A DNA stretch of 64,000 nt, from the NCBI GenBank assembly GCA_034769895.1, contig JAWRYS010000671.1, forward strand, positions 124,001 to 188,000. The letters are read 5' to 3'. Below are positions 59,297-64,000 of the stretch, piece by piece. Origin of the DNA: Magicicada septendecula. Taxonomy: Eukaryota; Arthropoda; Insecta; Hemiptera; Cicadidae. How positions within the stretch are numbered: position 1 is the stretch's first letter; every line of letters begins with the position of its first letter. A model generated the notes under the pieces. It had not been told where the DNA came from. It made no database searches and saw only the letters and a list, made by a program, of their open reading frames with translations. A program made the position numbers and the translations under genes.

Positions 59297-60945
59297 ATGC
59301 AATATTTAAAATTAAAAGAAAAGACGGATAGAAGAAATACTTTAGTAGAACACCACAACAAAAATTATCGTAAAAAATTCTACGAAAAGATCCAAAACAG
59401 AACAAAAGAATTCATGCTTAGATTATGTGCGTATAAAGATAAAAATTGTAAAATACTGATAGAGGATGAAAAGGTTCTGATGAGATTAAAGGAATAGTCT
59501 TAAAACATTACTGTCAGGCGATACAACGGGAGTAAACAGGAGTAAATACTACATGGTAGAACCTGAAGATATTCCTCCTATCCTTGAAGATGTGTCATAC
59601 GTAATTAGGTCTTTGAAGAGTTACAAAGCTCCAGGAACAGAAGAAATAACAGCTGAGCTATTAAATAAAGAACAGAGATGAAGATCTCTGGAAAAGGATG
59701 CATCGTCTAATTACATCAATTTGGAGGCAACTTAAAATACCAAATGACTGGGTACTGGGAATTATACAACCTATGTACAAGAAGGGAGACAAAATAGAAT
59801 GATCCAACTACAGGCCTATAACGTTACTCAACGTTACTTATAAAGTTCTGTCAGATGTAATATACAATAGGTTAGAAGAAATATTATGGGAATACAAATG
59901 TGTATTCCGACCGAGTAACGGATCACCATCAGACAAATACAGGAAAAGGAGTGTGAATAGAACATATATCTGTATAACATATGTATAGACTTCAGACAAG
60001 CCTTTGACAGTAATAGAGGAAAGATGTTGGAAGATTTATGTTGGTATCCTAAAGAAACTGCTACAATTTGTGGAAGTGACTACGGCTGGTTGTAGAGCTG
60101 GCAGTCAGTTCACATCTACATTTTCCATTACCACTTTCGTTAGACAAGGAGACGCACGTCCTCTTTACTCTTTGATTTAGTTTTAGAAGCAGTAATCAAC
60201 AAGATGGAAATTAGCGGATATATGAGAACAAAAACCACATAAATTCTTCCTTACGCTGATGTTGTAGCCATTATAAGTAGACTAAAACTTTGAAAGAAGC
60301 TGTACGTAATATGGAAAATAAATTATAATAAAACCAAATACATGGAAATAACAAGAACACCCTGCAACATACAACCTCTACAATTGGACAATCATGAATT
60401 TGAACACGCAAGTGAATTCCTACCTACACTACACTACACTAATACAACAAGCAATGATATCCAAACGAGAATCCTTAGTGGTAACCGATGTACTACGCCT
60501 TCTCAAAGTTAATGAAGTCGAAACCACTGAACAAACATCAAAATTAAAAATATACTGAAGCGTAATTAGACCAGTCGTAACGTACGCGTGTGAAATCTGG
60601 GCATTAACGCAGAAAGACGAACAGTATATTCGAACGAAAATGCTAAGAAAATTTTTTGAATCAGTGCAACATAATGGCAGCTTATGGCAAATACGAAGAA
60701 ATAACGAAATAAATAACCTAATACACGGAACTGATATAGTATGATTTATGAAGAGTAGAAGGATAGCTTGGCTGGGACACACAATGAGGATGGAACAATA
60801 CGGAATTCCCATAACATTTTTAGAATGGAGATCAGTAGGTAGAAGATCAAGAGGAAGGCCAAGGGAGAGACGGATCGAGGATGTTGAAGAGGATCTATAC
60901 AATGAAAGGGCTGAATCGTTAAAGATTCACGATTATGTGTTGTAA
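59297..60945 (+). pseudogene. Decayed LINE reverse transcriptase
   Basis: Blocks in order across many frames: SLKSYKAPGTEEITAELLN (start of RT), a YKKGDK-like block in altered form near 59780, FRQAFDS (catalytic Asp block, near 59995), VRQGDARPL (near 60150), a damaged polymerase motif region near 60250, VTYACEIWAL (near 60580), and a final frame 60748-60945 with RRIAWLGHTMRME and the basic RSRGRPRERR motif. Stops are numerous, so this is an old copy. The final tail resembles the LINE fragments at 5103, 7718 and 36696 in layout. Confidence 0.8.
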
Positions 60946-61677
60946 CGCTAGTAGAAGACGATCGAAAATTAACATTTTTAATTAACTAAATGATTATATA
61001 TGTTATATTTATTATAGATGAGTTAGGATGTAAGGTAGATTAAATGATTTACCTATATGGCAAATACGTATTCCTATACCTTTATAAAAGGTAAGATAAA
61101 GTGGCAGGTCAAACGAGAATAGTCGGAGAAAGGGAAAGAAATGAGAGAGACAATTTGATCTGGAGCACCTCAAGGGGAGGTGAGAAAGAATACAATTAAC
61201 GTTTTATGAACACATTAATAGACAGACAGAATAGTTACAAGAACGTTTTGGAAATAAAACCAACTGGGAAAAGAACCAAAGGAACTCAGACAGAACTAAA
61301 GTAAAATATGATCGGGAAAGAGGAAATATTAAGGAAGAAATAAAGAGATTGACAGTGGACCGTGGATATCCGGATGTTGTTTTTCGAAGCTGGACTCCAC
61401 TTGAATAATAGAATGAAGACAAAGAGGAGAAGATTACTTATAATTTCCTATGAACACTCCTTCAGTCATTTTCGTATAAAGCAAAAATCTAAAGTAAAAT
61501 AAAATTATTTCATTGAAATAAAAAATAAATTAAATTACAAATTTATACCGTCAAAAGTGGAAGTTATTACCGTCATTAGAAATTATGGCAGTAAAGTGGA
61601 GGTAGCTTGTTTTAAAACATTGGCATAGCTTTCCATTTTTGTTGTGAATTTTTACAGACATGCTGAATCTCTTTCAG
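60946..61677. other. Noncoding sequence
   Basis: A/G-rich around 61080-61440, no gene recognised. Confidence 0.4.
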
Positions 61678-61684
61678 GCGCGCG

Positions 61685-61717
<33 letters not shown>
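61678..61717. repeat. (GC)n-(AC)n tract
   Basis: About 15 bases of alternating GC followed by about 25 of AC, again fully alternating purine and pyrimidine. Confidence 0.95.
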
Positions 61718-62989
61718 CGTGTTCTAAAAATTATGTTTCAGGATCTAATGTGTTTCGAACCTTATATTTTTGAAAACTCGATTTTGAATTTTTGGCCCGA
61801 ACATATTACGTCTCCTTACCTATATTTTTTTGGAGAGATATGGTAAAGTAAAAGTGAGATAGAGAAAATGTACAGCAAATAGTCGATAATATACAGAAAA
61901 TAAAAAAAATTGATGGAACAAAATAATCAACTTGAATGTGTTACATTTAACAGTCTGCATACTGATGGTACCAGTTGAGTACTGTATTAGGAGTGTGATT
62001 TATTTATTATTGTTTAGCACACACCTGACTAAAAGATCAATACTTTGTTGCGACTACACGCTACACGTAACACTCGGCTACACACTAGTGAAACTTGTGA
62101 GAATATGTAAATAATAAATTTAAACGACGTTGACAAGTCATGTAAATACCACACGCAAATGACGTTTCAAACTCTTCTTGTTCTTTCATGCAAAACGTCA
62201 GAAACGTAAAAAGTTACAAGGATTACAACTGAAAAATAATAATTCTTCACAGAATTCAGAACGATGGTTGTGACGTCTAACAGATTGAGAAAATATGTTT
62301 CTAATATTTGAAGTAATTAAAGTTTTTACATAAAATGTCAGTCAAACTATTTACCATTTCTCCTTTTCGGTTGTTTCCTTTTTTTACAATCGTAGTGACA
62401 AAATTTGTAAAAAAAGTGAAGTATAGGACTTCAAAAATAAATTAGTTTTAAAAATTTAAGATGGGACCACTTATGGTATTTTCCGTCAAAGCCAGATCAA
62501 AGATAATCTGTTGTGAATGATTATCCGGATTTTTGAAACGAGAAAAGAAGAAAAACCCACCATGCCTACTATCGTCTGTCGTACGGAGCTTAACCACCAT
62601 GATAACGCACCTTAACATTGGCAAGTACGTCATAATAAAATAAATGATTCGGAATTCGTGTGGGTGCTTTCATAAAACACTTATTGAACACAAAGAATTG
62701 TTTTGTGAGAAGCTGTAAGAGTTCTCAAGAGAATTGTAGATGGAATAGCAGAAGAGTTTAAGTAAAAGCTAAGGGGCAGTTTTTGGGCCTTAATTCGCTT
62801 GACATTAATATCCTTCCCTGGATATCATTGTTTAATGACTTCAGAGTTTCCTAGTCATTGCTTCCTCCATCACAGCATAAACTACCTTCTAGGGCTTCCT
62901 AATCCTGTTCTTTCAGCCATTTTTTCCTCTACTAATGTAACCGTGTAGACATTATGCCTCATTATACACTCCCATGGGTTTTCAAACTA
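61718..62989. other. AT-rich noncoding sequence
   Basis: No gene recognised. 62820-62989 may be a further decayed piece of the minus-strand LINE that follows. Confidence 0.4.
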
Positions 62990-63320
62990 TTCTTTTTCCA
63001 TTCTCTAGGAGAGTACTTCATTATCCAATTTATCCACCCAAGATATCTTCATAACCCTTCTGCAGCACCATGTCTCAAATGCCTTTATACAGTGACACGT
63101 TTGATAACAGTCCAGGTCTCAGATTCATACAATGATACACTCCACACATAAGTCCCTATTAAGTTCTTCCTTATCGTTTCGTCAATTTTACGTGATGCAA
63201 GAAGCTTTTTATTTCATTGAACAGTGCTCATTGCTCTTACTTACCTCATTCCTTGTTTAATGTCGTCTGTGCGTTTTCCGTCTGTTGTCACTTTACACCC
63301 CAAGTACACCCCCACCTAAT
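62990..63320 (-). pseudogene. Decayed LINE RT tail
   Basis: Minus-strand translation gives SLGVKVTTDGKRTDDI (usual form FKYLGxxxTxDGxxxxEI), then NKKLLASRKIDETIRKNL, then LYESETWTV, the conserved stretch just after the RT palm in many insect LINEs, followed by stops. Orientation is opposite to the LINE at 59297-60945. Confidence 0.7.
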
Positions 63321-63761
63321 TTAATGCCATATCCCATATTACAGCGAGATAGAAGAGTATTTTACCTTTGGAATATCTAATTCCTGAAGCCTGCATTGCA
63401 GCCATGAAACTCGTAGTCTCGTCATTAGTTAAAAATTCATTATGTCAAGCGACTTATGACCCACTTTGTGTAAAGAGTAACGTTTATTAAAAAGCATTAC
63501 AATGTGTGTAATAGGGACACGTTCAAAGGCTGTCTGAGTACTGTAAGTCACACAATTTCGGGAGGCGTAAGAAGTAGAACTAGAATGAGTGGAGCGTCAA
63601 ATTTAAAAATAAATGAAGTTACTTCTGAGTAGCAGTGAACCAGAAAAGTTAGCGTCACTTTAGCTGGCATAAAACAAATTGATGGCTTTGCGGCAACAAT
63701 GATACATTTGATTTCTAACTATCTCCCTGTCTCGGTACTGGCTTGATGCTGCAATTGCCTA
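63321..63761. other. Noncoding sequence
   Basis: Nothing recognised. Confidence 0.4.
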
Positions 63762-63763
63762 TA

Positions 63764-64000
63764 CGAGGTGGTACCGAAAAGTTATCGGACTGTACTGAAC
63801 GTACTGTACTGGCATCGGCGGTAATTGCTCCCAAGCCTACTCTGTCAGTGTGCCGTGTTTCTTCGTATTGCAGGCACGTGTTCATTCTAGAGAATACATT
63901 TTTTAACCTCATGTCACTATCCGTCTGCGATGGCTGATAAATTCGAACAACGGGCCTGAAAAAAATTTGTGTGGAACTTCGTAAATCGGCTACTGAAAAT
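63764..64000 (+). mobile_element. 5' end of a mariner element, cut by the window edge
   Basis: It begins with CGAGGTGGTACCGAAAAG right after a TA dinucleotide (63762-63763), like many mariner terminal repeats. An ATG at 63930 opens MADKFEQR, and after a one-base frame change ICVELRKSATEN follows, matching the conserved start of mariner transposases. The frame change suggests an inactive copy; the rest lies right of the window. Confidence 0.7.

Overview
This window looks like non-coding-rich, transposon-dense DNA from an arthropod, most likely an insect. The background is AT-rich and intron-like. The only convincing host coding sequence is two short exons, which I read as the last two exons of an ERI1-type 3'-5' exoribonuclease gene on the + strand (13732-13935 and 34850-35008). 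Everything else that codes is mobile-element protein of classes common in insect genomes: Gypsy-type LTR, Jockey-type and other LINEs, a Penelope-like element, mariner, pogo/Tigger, hAT, a piggyBac-like element and a tRNA-derived SINE. The species cannot be fixed from the sequence.

Layout. 1-3.7 kb is a minus-strand Gypsy-type retrotransposon cut by the window edge, with a textbook -1 frameshift signal between gag and protease. 5.1-9.7 kb holds LINE and mariner fragments and a candidate TTAA-flanked piggyBac-like element. A decayed hAT (11053-13700) ends 31 bp before the first ERI1 exon. The putative 20.9 kb intron after it contains a pogo/Tigger element (14118-17362) carrying a SINE with a perfect 13-bp target duplication, a DNA transposon with long terminal inverted repeats and an XPG/FEN-like nuclease gene (17365-19901), a 6.4 kb LTR element with gag but no pol (22219-28661, AATT duplication), and a near-perfect 737-bp inverted repeat of Penelope-like GIY-YIG sequence (33305-34790) ending 59 bp before the second exon.

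35-41.7 kb carries decayed transposases and a LINE. 41767-53838 is a nest: an outer element with a 16-bp terminal inverted repeat and an exact 8-bp duplication contains a second element with its own exact 8-bp duplication, which contains a third (hAT, ZMYM1-like transposase). The outer element has also received an apparently intact Jockey-type LINE (13-bp duplication, two full ORFs). With the inserts subtracted the outer element is about 3.1 kb and holds one long gene, for a protein family I know only as uncharacterised, with a zinc-binding N-terminus and a possible D-D-E core. That is the strongest candidate for something undescribed. 53.8-64 kb is AT-rich sequence with a possible noncoding first exon, alternating purine-pyrimidine tracts, a dispersed repeat, LINE remnants and the start of a mariner at the right edge.

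How the parts relate: the elements do not form a pathway. They are layered insertions, and the target duplications give their relative ages. The host gene's intron has grown by these insertions while both 3' splice sites appear preserved. All products and families are called from motifs by eye; no database search was run.
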